Assembly: GCA_022414725.1 (NCBI GenBank)
Contig: CM039464.1
Span: 46,509,481-46,573,480 of the forward strand
Length of the DNA stretch: 64,000 nucleotides
DNA from: Microglena sp. YARC
Taxonomy: Eukaryota > Chlorophyta > Chlorophyceae > Chlamydomonadales > Chlamydomonadaceae
Reading direction: 5' to 3'
Under the pieces are notes generated by a model. It worked only from the letters and a program-made list of their open reading frames with translations, had not been told where the DNA came from and made no database searches. A program made the position numbers and the translations under genes. How positions within the stretch are numbered: position 1 is the first letter of the stretch; each line of letters opens with the position of its first letter. Shown here piece after piece: positions 1 through 13,800 of this stretch.

Positions 1-560
1 AGGCTAAAGTTACCATTTACACACAATATCATGTGATGCAATGTGTATGATATTGTATGATATCATACTGGCCTTTGGTCAGAATCATATGATTTGCGGA
101 TCCCTACTTATGCAACATGAACGCCAACCACATGGCACTGACCAAGGATGGTTAACGAGATTGGATCAAGTATATTTTTGATCACAATGCTTAGATTTTG
201 ATTGTGTATGATTATATTTTGGATCACAATGCTTAGATTTTGATTGTGTATAATCATGGTAATGATGATATTGTCTGGTAACTGCTTTTCCTGCCGAAGA
301 CAGCGAGCAGCCACATTTATGGCTGGAGCCATGTAACCTAGGTGAAGTTTGGTACCAACCTTAGGCTTCTTGTGTCTCACGGCTTGTGCTAGTAGGCGGT
401 CAACCACTTCGTAACTAAGGATTTTAGAAACTGGATCAAGTCTATGTAGATCCGAATGCTTTCTATATTACTGGTGACTGCTTTTATTGCCGACGAGAAG
501 GTGGCAAGCAGCCACATTGCTGGGTGGAGCCATGTAACAAAGATCAAGTTTGGTACTAAC
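1..560 (-). repeat. Intron 15 of TOG gene: exon-edge copy, dispersed repeats, MITE end
   Basis: Positions 1-108 are one arm of an AT-rich hAT-like MITE (ends in tcccta). Positions 278-350 and 476-550 are two copies of the gcagccaaattgctggctgg family (R3). About 270-415 is a diverged duplicate of 470-610, so it carries a copy of the exon 15 donor edge (ggtaccaaccttaggcttct against ggtactaaccttggggttct). Confidence 0.7.
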
Positions 561-785
561 CTTGGGGTTCTTGTGTCCCACAGCCTTCTTGTGCAATAAT
601 GCGGCCAACCACTTGGGCCCATGAGCATCACTGATGGACAGGAGAGCCTCTGAGGACGGCCCCTTGAGCTTCATGTCTGACAGCTTCTCGGTCAATGCAT
701 CAAGGGCAGAGAATGCATCTCGCTTCGAGAAGCTGGGGGCAGTATCAGCCGCAATCTTGACCACTTCAAACATCTTCGCCATCAC
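561..785 (-). CDS. MOR1: TOG gene exon 15 (TOG3, last exon in window)
   Basis: It encodes [19 protein letters not shown] through [12 protein letters not shown] to [10 protein letters not shown], matching FSEAVGPGFVF and YKIMKEHKNPK of MOR1 TOG3. The acceptor is cctgcag, the donor gttagt, phase 0. The next exon lies beyond the left edge. The donor side is copied at about 350-415, the acceptor side at about 945-975. Confidence 0.92.
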
Positions 786-2631
786 CTGCAGGATGGTTAT
801 GTCAGGTTGGGTTTTGTTATGTTTGTTTTATGTTATGTCTGTGTTGTGAAATTATGGTAAAAAAGAACGCCTGGGGGGGCGTGATGTTAAGGGGACCCTC
901 CTATACGCCGCAGCTGGGGAAAGTCACCATGGCAGGCACAACATCTCCGCCATGACCTGCAGGCTGGTAATGTGAAGCTAGGTTATGTTAAGTCAGGTCT
1001 GTTAAATGTTATGTTATGCATGTGTTGTATAATTATGCTACGTTATGTAATTACGGTATGTTATGTTATGTTATGTCTGTTATATTATGTTGCATTCCAG
1101 GAGGTAGCCAATTATGCTGTAGGGACTTGTCCAACCTCAAATAATCAAGCTAACCCTAGACCATCCAGAGGGGCTACAATAAAGGGTGTGTTGGTGTCCC
1201 CAATATGTCAAGTTCCAGAAGTAATGAGGTACACAAATGAATATTAGTAAGAGCTGCCACAGGACGTGAGATTGAGGCAAGGTCCAGAGGTAATGAGGTA
1301 CAAAAAGGACAAGTTCTAAGAGGTGTCGCAAGCGACTCGGAATATCGCTATAGCAGTCACCGGCAGGGAGTTTCGGAAGTAGTGGAGTAAGTACATCTGA
1401 GCTTGGACTACCGCGCAACAGCAGGTAGTGAGGTATACATGTCCACCCACCCCTCCAAGACAGATGGGATAGCTTTTTTTGTTTACATTCCATTCTTCTT
1501 GTTTGTGATGGTCATACGCCTAGGGACCAGCATATCATATGATGCTGACCAGAGGCGAGTATGATATCATACAAATTGCATCAAATGATATTGTATATAA
1601 ATGGTAACTTTAGCCTAGACGGCTAAGCCGTCTTACCAGAATCTTGAATATATTTGAGAAAATCATATTATTGTGACACTAAAATAAGATTAGTTCAAAA
1701 CAGTTTTTGGCGGAGCCCCCTCTTCAGGGGGGCGGTAGTCCCCATGTTTACCCATTTGTCCGTCCGACCATCCATCCATCTGACTGTGATGAAGCCCGAC
1801 ACGCCAGCCAACGGTCTCGGAACTAACTGGCTTCCGTTGCCACCTGTCGCTCCATCGCGACCACTCTCCGCCATTTTTGGGCGTCGCAGGCAACGCTGCA
1901 TAGAACTTGTCAGAAAATAGTATTAGATGCCTTTTGCCGTTCCCTAGTCATATGCCCCCCTTGACTTTGTTAAGCAGCAAGCATATTTGCAGCCAAGTAG
2001 GCGTCAATTAAAAGTAGCCAGAATGACCATCCTCATCATAATTGTCCGCATCGTTATCGTTGCACTCATTATCATCATTACTATACTCATCAGAATCATT
2101 ATCCTCATCATTATCGTTATACTCATCCTCATCATCATTATACTCATCATTATCACTATGCTCAGGATCACCATTATCCGTATCGTTATCCTCACCACCA
2201 CCATCATGATTATCAAGTAGCAAGTATCCGTTATTGCGCTCGCGAAACAACTGACCTGGCAAATTCGCAAAGCAACTGACCTGGAAATTCTTGTCGCTCC
2301 AACCAGGCATGTGCTGAAGTCCTTGCACCAGCAAGGAGCTCTGTTGCGACACCACCTCAAGGTCTCTTGCTTTGCCCACCACTTGCTCCATGGCACCTAG
2401 CCTCACCTGGTCAAGTAGGAATATATTGGGTTGGATTGGGTTAGGTTAGGTTGGGTTGATGATGGGGGGGGGGGGGGGGGGGGGGGGGGGAACGGCTAGT
2501 CTGACATCTGAAATTGTTGCGACAGTACCTAAAGGTCTCTTGCTTTGCCCACCACTTGCTCCATGGCACCTTGCCACACCTGGTCAAATAGGAATATATT
2601 GGGTTGGATTGGGTTAGGTTGGGTTGATGAT

Positions 2632-2667
<36 letters not shown>

Positions 2668-5600
2668 ATTGTGGTGGTGGTAGTGGTGCAGGGCTAGTCT
2701 GGCATACGAAATTATCGCGACACCACCACAAGGTCTCTTGCTCACCACTTGCTCCATGGCGCCAAGCCTCACCTGGGCAAGTTACAATATTGGGTTGAGT
2801 TGGGTTGATGATGGTGGTGATGATGGTGGTGGGGATAGTGGTGGGGATGATAGTGATGGTGGTGGTGATGGTGGTTGTGAAGGGCTCGTCTACCTACTGA
2901 AATTATTGCGAGACCACCTAAAGATCTCGTGCTTTGCCCACGACTTGCTTCATGGTGCCCAGCCTCACCCCGTCAAGTTAATAAGTGAGTGCGATGGAGT
3001 GCGGTGAGTGCAAAAGAAGGTAAAAATGTAGGTTGAATGCGATGTTAAAAGGTCATTTGTAATAATGCAGTAAAAGGATGTAAAAATGTGGTATACAGAT
3101 ACAGGAATGCGGAAAACGCAGAATGTAATGTTGTGATAATGGATGTAATCACGTGATGACATGATGTAAGAATGTGATTAAGTGATGTAAAAGCGCGATA
3201 CAATTATGTAATAATGTGATAACATGATGTAATAATGTGATTAAATGATGTAAACATAAGGTAGCTAATAATAAACCCAACCATGTAACCATGCTCAATA
3301 TTCAGGTAAAAATAAAGACCACAAAACCTTACATTCATCACTGCTCCATCCTTTGGGGGTATAAAAATAGAGAAACCGATAAAAATAGAAGATTAGCCAA
3401 TTACATTACAATACCTTCCAGTTGTTACTGCTCCATTCCTTGGGGGAATAAAAATAGAGAAACCGAGAAAAAATATAAGATTAACCAATTAGACTACAAT
3501 ACCTTCCAGTCATCACTGATCAGTTCGTTGGAAGTGGCCTCGCCCAAAAGGGCCGAGAAGCCAGCTAGGGCATCAGCCTTGATGATGGCCCCGGAAGACA
3601 AGCTGATCTCATCGTCGCCACCATCTGCATGGCAACAGTAAATATTGTTAATTTTGGTATTGTAAATTATTATATTGTTAATCTTTTTTCTCTAGTTTTT
3701 AAATAAATTTACACCAATTTAGATATAATTCAGTCTAAGGCTGGGAAAAGCCAGGTCCAACTCCAGGTGATGGTTTAGTTATTGTAACATACATTTTACC
3801 AATGGGTTGATTTTATTGCTAAAATTTACTAACCTCGCCATAGGTAGTAGGTAGGTAGTAGAGGGTAAGGGGGTGGGTAGGTAGTGGGTAAGTGGAGGTA
3901 GTTGGTAGTAGAGGTAGTGGGCAGTAGGTAGGTAGGTAGGTAGTAGAGGTAGTGGGTAGTAAGTAGGTGGTAGTGGTTAAGGGGGTAGGTAGGTAGTAGG
4001 TGGGTAGTAGTAGGTAGGTAGGTAGGTAGTGAGTAGTAGGCAGGGGGTAGGTAGTAGGTAGGTTGTTGTGGACAGGTAGTGGGTAGTAGGTAGGGGATAA
4101 GGGGTAGTATGTAGGGGGTAGGTATGTAGGGGGTAGGTAGGTATGGGGCTACCCATGGCCTGTAAGCGATATGCAACGCATGCAATACAATAAAGAAATA
4201 TAAATGCTGCAGCCTACCTCCAATCTATGGGGCTACCCATGGCCTGTTAGCGACATGCAACTCATACAATACAATAAATCGATCAAAATGCTGCAGGCAA
4301 CCTCAAATATATGGGGCTAACATGGCCTGCAAGAGACAGGCAACTCATACAATACAATAAATACATCAAAATTCTGCGGCCTACCTCCAGAGGCAACGGC
4401 TTTCTTGGCACCAGCCCCTTCTGCTGCAGGCTTGGCTGTCGCTGCACGTGAGAGAGACGACGTTACAGCAGCTCCTGCACGCAAGCATCAGAATCACAGG
4501 TTACGACAGAAGCAGACTAGAGGTTACAAAAAACAAAATAACATCAGAAGCAGAGGGAACAAAAAAAGAAATTACAAATACAAGGAGAGAGATGAAAAAA
4601 GAGCAGATCTTGCACGCAAGCACCATTTCATCAGGCCATCGATCAAGCAGAGGCTAAAAAAAGGAGGGAGGGATGACGATCCAGCAGATCCTGCACAGAA
4701 GCATCAGAAGCATAGGTTACGAAAAACAATAGACAGTGAAATGCAATCAAAATATACATATACACTGATATACAGTACAAATATACATATACACTGATAT
4801 ACAGTACAGATACACTGATATACAGTACAGATATACATATACACTGATATACAGTACAAATATACATATACACTGATAAACAGTACAAATATACATATAC
4901 ACTGATGTACAGTACAGATATACATATACACTGATGTACAGTACAAATATACATATACACTGATATACAGTACAAATATACATATACAGTACAGATATAC
5001 ATATACACTGATATACAGTACAAATATACATAAACACTTATATACAGAACAAATATACATATACACTGATATACAGTACAAATATACATATACACTGATA
5101 TACAGTACAGATATACATGCAACACATCCTGCACCTAAGCATCAGAAGTAGAGGTTGAGAAAAAGGACAAAAGCAAAAAGCGAAAGTTACCATCCAAACA
5201 TGTGCACATACATAGGTTAGGGAGCACAATTGTTGTCAAAATTTTGAGGCAAAAACATAAAAGCATCACAAGCTGTGTCAGTCAAACACCTATGAAAAGG
5301 CCAAAGATATGTCAAACCATATATACATGTATATGTACACAACAAATAACATACGAACATGTATATATGTTGTATGTTATATGTACATGTATATGTACAC
5401 AACAAATAACATACGAACATGTATATATGTTGTATGTTATAAGTACATGTATATATGTTGTATGTTATATGTACATGTATATGTACACAACAAATAACAT
5501 ACGAACATGTATATATGTTGTATGTTATAAGTACATGTATATATGTTGTATGTTATATGTACATGTATATGTACACAACAAATAACATACGAACATGTAT

Positions 5601-8600
5601 ATATGTTGTTTGTTATAAGTACATGTATATATGTTGTATGGTATATGTACATAACATACCGGTATATACATACCCAACCCCCAACCCCACACAAAGTGTG
5701 CTGTATCAGTCAAATACATGTCAAAACACGTATTAAAACAGCCAAACACCTGTCAAAACAGCCTAACACCTGCCAAACACCTGTCGAAACAGCTTAACAC
5801 CTGCCAAACGCCTGTCAAAACAGCCTAACACCTGCCAAACACCTGTCAAAACAGCCTAACACATGTAAAACGCCTGTCAAAACAGCCAAAGATATGTTGA
5901 AACAGTGAAATTCTCAACCCCCAACCCCACACAAACTGACCCGTGCGAGGGCGTGGGCGGGACATGGAGGCTGCCAGTCCCCTGGGACTGGAGCTTTTGA
6001 CAATCGACGACTGGTACACTGGTACAGCTAGCCCAGCAGGGGGTCCACCACCCCCTCCTCCTCCTCCTCCTCCTCCAGTGCCTCCTGGAGACAACTGGGA
6101 GATAACCAACTCCTCCATCTTCTTCTTGCGCCCTTCATCCATCTTGGTGGTGTACTTGTCCAGAATAGCAGGTTTGCCCACCTGCAGGATTGGATTGTTA
6201 CATGTTAGTACTTATCAAGAATAGCGAATTTTCCCACCTGCAGGATTGGATTGTTACATGTTTGTACTTATCAAGAATAGCGGATTTTCCCACCTGCAGG
6301 ATTGGATTGTTACATGTTTGTACTTCTCAAGAATAGCAGGTTTGCCCACCTGCAGGATTGGATTGTTACATGTTTGTACTTATCAAGAATAGCAGGTTCC
6401 TACCTGCAGAATTGGATTGTTACATGTTTGTACTTATCAAGAATAGCAGGTTTGCCTACCTGCAGGATTGGATTGTTACATGTTTGGGTGGGTGTGGGTG
6501 TGGGTGAGTGGGTTGCTGTGAAAGAGTGCACTATGTCTGCTGGCAACTTCCCATTGGAGGTGTAGGCTGCCAGAGTGGTTTCAGGCGCATCCCCCAACAA
6601 GAACGATTCAGATCAAACCAGCTGACCTTAACAGCAAAAGCCACCAAGAAACTCATAGTCCAGTTCTAAGTTGACTTGTGTGTCATGGGGGCAGCTGCCA
6701 CTACTGATGATCAGGTCCAAATACTACTGTCAGTACCGATTACCAGGTTCAATTACTACTAGTCAACAGGATATCAAGGCATGCCAGGACAACCGACCTT
6801 CACGGCGAAAGCCATCAGAAACTCATTGCTGCCTCACGTGCGGACGGGGCGGCATAGTCCAGTTATAAGCTGCCTTGTGTGTTGTGGGGACAGCTAGCAC
6901 TACTGATTATCAGGTCCAAATACTACCAGTCAATAGGACGCCAAGGATTGCCAGGACAACTGACCTTCACAGCGAAAGCCACCAAAAAGCTCATTGCTGC
7001 CTCGCGTGTAGAAGGGGCTGCATCCTCCGCGCACTTAGCGGCGGCAGGGAGGAGGGCGGGTGCAAGCTTGGCTAGTCCTTCCTTCTCCTTCTCTACGCCG
7101 ACCTCAATAGCAAGCCAAGCCAAGGTCTCCTCTCGTACCTTGGGAGTCACATGGCCCATGGCACCTGGAAGGGTTTGTGTGTGGGTTTGTGTGTGGGTTT
7201 GTGTGTGGGTTTGTGTGTGGGGTGGGGTGGGTGGGTGGGTGGGTGGCTGTGTGTGTGTGTGGGGGGGGGGGGGGGGGGGGGGGCATGTGTTCGTAGTTAT
7301 GAGTGTTTGTGTGCGTGTTTGTGAGTTTGCGCAAGTGTGAGTTTGTAAGTGTTTCCTTTAAAATGTATGCATGTTGGCAAGTGTGTGTGTACGTGTGAGG
7401 GGTCTGGCCAGTCAATCAGATCAGTTAACTGAATAACAGGAAACACTCTTTCCACAGCCTTACCTGAAAAATCTTCCGCTACGTCTGACAGGACCCAGCA
7501 GTGCTTGTGCATGATGGTCAGAGCCTCCGCTAAGGCTTTTGTAACGCCAACGTTCTTTTCCTTAAACTTTTCCAGCAGCACTGTCACAACATTCTGCAGG
7601 AGTGAGGGGTCGAATGCATGTTGGTGGTGATGATGATGGTGATGGTGGTGATGTTGATGAGGTTGGTGGTGATGATGATGATGATGATGAGGAGGAGGTT
7701 GGTGATGATGGTGATGGTACTGGTGATGATGATGATAATGATGATGATGGGGGGGGTGATGATGAAAATGTGAGGGGTTGATTGGGTTCAAGGCACATTG
7801 AAACAGGGTTATAAGCTAAGTCAGGGTATGAGATGGGACGAACCTAGTGGGAGTGAGGGTTTGATTGGGGTGACGCATACTGAAACAGGGTTATAAGCTA
7901 AGTCAAAGTAACTTATAAGCGAAGTCAAAGGAATGGGGCAGTGCTGGAAGGAGCGAAGGGGGTGCTTGGGTTGATGCATATTTTTTTTTCTTTTTTTTTA
8001 CTTATTATTTACTTAGCGGATAACCCTAAACAGGAATATCCGCTAAGTGACCGGAGCTAAGACCAATCAAAAACCCCAGCGTTAGCCAATGTTTCTTTTG
8101 GGGGCTACCTGTAGCAGCTTCTACACTTCTACTTCTATACTTCTACTTCTACACTTATACTTCTTCTTTCAGCTTCGGCAGTTCCCTTTCCTAGGGCCAA
8201 GCCTGAAACTTACCATTGTATGTAAAAGCTTACATGGCAGGCATTCCTGTGCAGCTGCAAGCTTTGGGTTCGACCCAGTGGCTGAAGCTGCCATGAATAA
8301 GCCAACAAATTAAAAATGGTGTTGACCCTAGACCCAAGAATATAAAAGAAACAAACAGAAAATGTACAGAATGTAACAGTTGTGTTGACTGAGGACCCAA
8401 GAAAATAAACAAAAAATAACAGTGGTGTTGACCCTAGACCCAAGAATATAACCCAAAATACACAGAACGTAACAGGGGTGTTGACCCTAGACCCAAGAAT
8501 ATAACAGAAAATACGCAGAACGTAACAGTGGTGTTGACCCAAGACCCAAGAAATGAACTGAAAATTAACCGAAAATAACAGTGGTGTTGACCCTAGACCC

Positions 8601-10816
8601 AAGAATATAACAGAAATTACAGTGGTATTGACCCAAGACACAAGAAATTAAACAGAAATAAACAGAAAATAAAGCAAAAATAACAGTGGTATTGACCCAA
8701 GACCCAAGAATATAACAGAAACAAACAGAAAATAACAGTGGTGTTGACCCAATATCCAAGAAAATAAACAAAAATAACAATGGTGATAACCCATGACTCT
8801 AGACCCAATTAAAAAGCGCAGAATGTGAGTTCACCTTGGCAGTTGCTGAGTATCCGTTTCGCAGTCCCTTAGCAAGGGCACCATAGCAATTGGCGGCCTC
8901 GGCAACGCACATCACATTAGCATCCTTGGCGATGCACTTGCGCAGCTCACGGTTGACGTCTCCGTAGTCAAATTCCCTACGTGTGTGTGTGTTGTGTGTG
9001 TGTGTGTTGAATGTGTGTGTTGTGCGTTTGTGTGTTGTGTGAGTGTGAGTGTGTGTTGGGGGGGGGGGGGGGGGGATGATGTGGTGATGCATCCTTGGCG
9101 ATGCACTTGCGCAGCTCACGGTTGACGTCGCCGTAGTCAAATTCCCTATGTGTGTGTGGTGTGTGTGTGTGTGTTGAATGTGTGTGTTGTGCGTGTGTGT
9201 GTTGTGTGAGAGTGAGTGTGTGTTGGGGGGGGGGGAGGGGGGGGATGATGATGTGGTGGTGATGATGTGGTGATGCATCCTTGGCGATGCACTTGCGCAG
9301 CTCACGGTTGACGTCTCCGTAGTCAAATTCCCAACGTGTGGGTGTGGGTGTGGGTTGTGTGGGTGTGGGTTGTGTGGGTGGGTGTTGTGTTGTGTGGGGG
9401 GGGATGATGTGGTGGTGGTGGTGATGATGTGGTGATGCATCCTTGGCGATGCACTTGCCTAGCTCCCTGTTGGCATCTCTGTAGTCGTACTCCCTTCGTG
9501 TGTGTGTGTTGTGTAGGGAGTTTTGTGTGTGGAGGGTGGTGTGTGGGGGTGGGGGGGGGGGGTGGGGGGGGATGAGGTGGTAGTGATGAGGTGGTGATGC
9601 ACTTGCCTAGCTCCCTGTTGACATCTCCGTAGTCGCACTCCCTTCGTGTGTGTGTGTTGTGTAGGGAGTTTTGTGTGTGGAGGGTGGTGTGTGGGGGTGG
9701 GGCGGGGTGGGGGGGATGAGGTGGTGGTGATGAGGTGGTGATGCACTTGCCTAGCTCCCTGTTGACATCTCCGTAGTCGTACTCCCTTCGTGTGTGTGTG
9801 TTGTGTAGGGAGTTTTGTGTGTGGAGGGTGGTGTGTGGGGGTGTGTGGGGGGGGTGTGGGGGGGGGGGGGATGAGGTGGTGGTGATGAGGTGGTGATGCA
9901 CTTGCCTAGCTCCCTGTTGACATCTCCGTAGTCGTACTCCCTTCGTGTGTGTGTGTTGTGTAGGGAGTTTTGTGTGTGGTGGGTGGTGTGTGTGTGGTGT
10001 GTGTGTGTGTGTGTGTGTGTGTGGTGGTGGTGGTGGGGGGGGGGGGGATGATGAGGTGGTGGTGATGAGGTGGTGATGCACTTGCCCAGCTCCCTGTTGA
10101 CATCTTCATGGTCGTACTCCCTTTGTGAGTGTGTGTTGTGTAGGGTGTTTTGTGTGTGGGGGGGGGGGGGGATGATGAGGAGGGGGGATGATGAGGAGGG
10201 GGGATGAGGTGGTAATGCATATGCGGGGACGCACTTGCGCAGCTCCCTGTTGACATCTACGTAGTCATATTCCCTATATGTGTTTGTGGGTGTGTTGTCT
10301 TGGTGTGGGGGGGGGTGCGGGGGGTGATGGTATGCTGGTGGTGATGCTGATGAGGTGGTGGTGTTGAGGTGGTGGTGATGCTGATGCTGTGGTGGTGGTG
10401 ATGTGGTGCTGGTGATGAGGTGGTGATGATGATGTGATACAACGACGCGGCGCACTTGCGCAGCTCCCTGTTGACGTCTCGGTTGTCTAATCCTCTACAC
10501 CCCAGCAGACATGAAGAATTGGAATTTGGATTGTTACATGGTTTTCCATCCAACTATAGGCAGCTCCACGCCTTCCAATTCCAATTCCAGACATAAAGAG
10601 TGGGTCAACATTGGTGGTGGTGGTGATGGTGGTGATGATGGTGATGATGGTGGTGATGATGGTGATGGTTGTGGTGATTGTGTTTGTGGTGATGGTGGTG
10701 GTGCTGATGGTAATGCTAATGATGATGGTGATGCAGATGGTGTTGGATGTGCGAATGGTGTTGGTGTTGGTGAAAGTGCTGCTGCTGATGGATGGTGGTG
10801 GTGCTGAAGATAGTGG

Positions 10817-10872
<56 letters not shown>

Positions 10873-13800
10873 GTGGTGGCGGTGCTGGTGGCCGCTATTA
10901 TACAGCAAGGTAATGGAAGATAAATATAATAATGACCACCGGGTCTGTGCACCCTCCAGCCGCTAGGCGTGGGTAGGGGGCCCTTGGCGTGGGTAGGGGG
11001 GCCCTTGGCGTGGGCAGTTGGCCGTTGCTTTGAGCTGAGTAAGAGAGGCTTTGCGTTCACTCCACCTCTTGGACTCCAAATGTCACTATTTCATCATTCA
11101 GAAAGATTCGTGGAGGTAAATATCATAATGACTGCAGCATTGTACAGCGAGACACGTGGATGTTGATATAATAACAACTACAAAAGTATGCATCAAATTA
11201 TGTGGAGGCAAATAAAATAACGACAACAAAAGTGTGCATCAAATTATGTTCAGGTAAATATAATATCGACTACAACAGTAGACATCAAGTTGTGTGAAGG
11301 TACATATGATAACGGCTACAGCATTGTGCAGCATTGTGCGGCATTGTGCGGCATTGTGCAGCATTGTGCAGCAAGAAACTTGAACATGAAGGTAAACGTA
11401 ATAACGACCCCAAGGTCTCGCACCTTCCAGCCGCGAGGCGTGGGTAGGTGGCCGCTTCTTTGAGCTGAGTGAGAGAGGCTTTGCGTTCGCTCCACTTCTT
11501 AGACTCCAAACCCTCCCAGAACTCCTTCTTCAGGCCTGGCAGGATGTCCTTAGGATCCGCAAACTCGTAGGGGTCCACCTGGGAGATGGTGTGCGGTGTG
11601 TGTGTGTGTGGTGGTGGTGTGTGTGTGTAGAGTGTGTGTGTAGAGTGTGTGTGTGTGGTGGGGGGGTGGGTAGGGGGTGGGGGGGTCACACACCAACATG
11701 GTGGGGGGGTGGGGGGGGGTGGGGTCACACACCAGACAAACATATGTCTTGTACCCCCTATGGCCCCTCATGCCCCCCATGCAACTCTGCACACCACCTC
11801 CATGTCCCCGCCACCTTGTCTTTCCCCCATCCTTACCCCACGTGAGCTCACCTGTGCCGGATGTCGACCCTCACATCGAGCGTGACTCAAGCGTGACAGG
11901 ACACAACGATGTATGTCCAGTCACGCTGACGAAGAGACCTGAACCTCGACCCAAACCCTAGACTCCGGGATGATGTAAGGAGTATATAGGTTCGGACCTA
12001 GAGACTCCAAGGCAGCCAACATCGGGGATCGTACCCTCGTCATCCTGTAACTTTGTATTCAAGCTAAGACGTATTCTATACGTTACATCACCTCCTCCTG
12101 AGGCTCCTGATTCCCCTCTCCGCCCCCTTCAGCATCAGCATCTGCCATGTCAAAATCCGCTCTATCCCACCCATCCGCCACCGCCCCAAATCTGCCCCAT
12201 CCAATTCGACCTCACCTCCTCCAGCACCTCCTCCTGAGGCTCCCGATCCCCTTCTCTGCCCCCATCAGCATCAGCATCTGCCATCTTCCCCCCCACCGCT
12301 CCTTTCCTCTCCCATCTCTTTACCCATCCCACTCAACCACCTCCTGATCCCCTTATCCGCCCCCATCAGCATCAGCATCTGCCATCTTCTCCCCCATCGC
12401 TGCTTTCCTCTCACCTTTCTTTACCTATCCCACTCGACCACACCTCCTCATCCTCCTCTCTGCCTCCATCAGCATCAACATCCCCCATGCCCATATCCGC
12501 CCCCATCCTACCCATCCACCACCGCTCCAAATCCGCCCCATCATATTTGACCTTACCTCCTCCTGTACCTCCTCCTGAGGCTCCTAATTCCCCTCTCCGC
12601 CCCCTTCAGCATCAACATTCCCCATCTCCAAATATCCTCCCCACTTCTGCCCCATCCCACCCATCCGCCACCGCCCAAAATCCGCCCTATCCCATTCCAC
12701 CTCACCTCCTCCTGAGGCTCCTGACCCTCCTCTCCGCCCCCATCAGCATCAACATCCCCCATGCCTATATCCACCCCATCCCACCCATTCGCCACAGCCC
12801 CAAATCTGCCCCATCCAGTTCGACCTCACCTCCTCCAGCACCTCCTCCTGAGGCTCCTGATCCCCCTCTCCGCCCCCATCAGCATCAACAACCCCCAAGT
12901 CCACATCACCCCCACTTCTGCCCCATCCCACCCATTCGCCACCGCCCAAAATCCGCCCTATCCCAATCCACCTCACCTCCTCCTGCACCTCCTCCTGAGG
13001 CTCCTGACCCTCCTCTCCGCCCCCATCAGCATCAACATCCCACATGCCCATATCCGCCCCATCCGCCCCATCCCCCACCGCCCTAAATCCGCTCTATCCA
13101 ACCAATCCGCAACTGCCCTAAATCCGCCCCATCCCATTCGACCTCACCTCCTCCTGAGGCTCCTGATCCCCTTCTGCGTCCCCATCAGCATCAACATCCC
13201 CCAAGTCCACATTCCCCCACTTCTGCCCCATCCCAACCACCCGCCACCGCCCCAAATCCGCCCCATCCCATTCAACCTCACCTCTTCCTGCACCTCCTCC
13301 TGAGGCTCCTGATCCCCTTCTGCGTCCCCATCAGCATCAGCATCCCCCATGTCCACATCAGCCCCACTCGCGCTTTCCGCAGCCAGACGGGCAGCTTCCT
13401 TCCTAGTCACCCGTTGGGGCTGGGGCCTGGGGCCAGCTACCTCCGTCATGCCACGCTCGATGTCGTCTTTCATGGCGTCCCTCATGGTCTTAGCAGTGAA
13501 TGCGGTACCGCGGATGAGGTCAGGTCCCACCCAGCGTGACATCTCCACCTGGCAGGACAAAAGCGGTACGTTAAAGGAGGCTGGCTTCTCAAACATTGTT
13601 GGCATCAAAACAGTGACACAAGGACGGAATACATGATGTGTGTGTATGGGGGGCGGGGGCAGGGGAGAGGGGGGGGGGGGGGGGGGGGTATACATTGCCT
13701 CGAACCGTTGGATGATACGGCGGCGGTGGAGGTGGTGGTGGTGTGGGATGTGTGTGTGTGTGTGTGTATGTGTGTGTGTGTATGGGAGGCGGGGGGGGGG

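Noticed and set aside
1..1620. A single large transposon bounded by the inverted repeats at 1-108 and 1521-1615
   Set aside because: The two arms are copies of a short MITE family found elsewhere as compact elements, and exon 15 of the TOG gene lies between them.
6181..6490. Evenly spaced direct repeats resembling a CRISPR array
   Set aside because: The units are fully tandem (no unique spacers), contain exon 11 coding sequence and acceptors, and the genome is eukaryotic.
6500..6605. An extra TOG exon (open minus-strand frame with [16 protein letters not shown])
   Set aside because: Exon 10 (ends phase 0) joins exon 11 in frame and matches the family without an insertion, and no acceptor/donor pair with suitable phase was found.
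9323..10455. Large His/Thr/Pro-rich ORFs on the minus strand (up to about 250 codons)
   Set aside because: They run through intron 7 repeats and copies of the exon 8 edge; the true exon 8 is at 8835-8976 and joins exon 7 in phase.
12487..13303. Pro/Ser/His-rich ORFs of 180-200 codons on the plus strand
   Set aside because: Shadow frames of the exon 6 donor-edge array; the coding strand here is minus.
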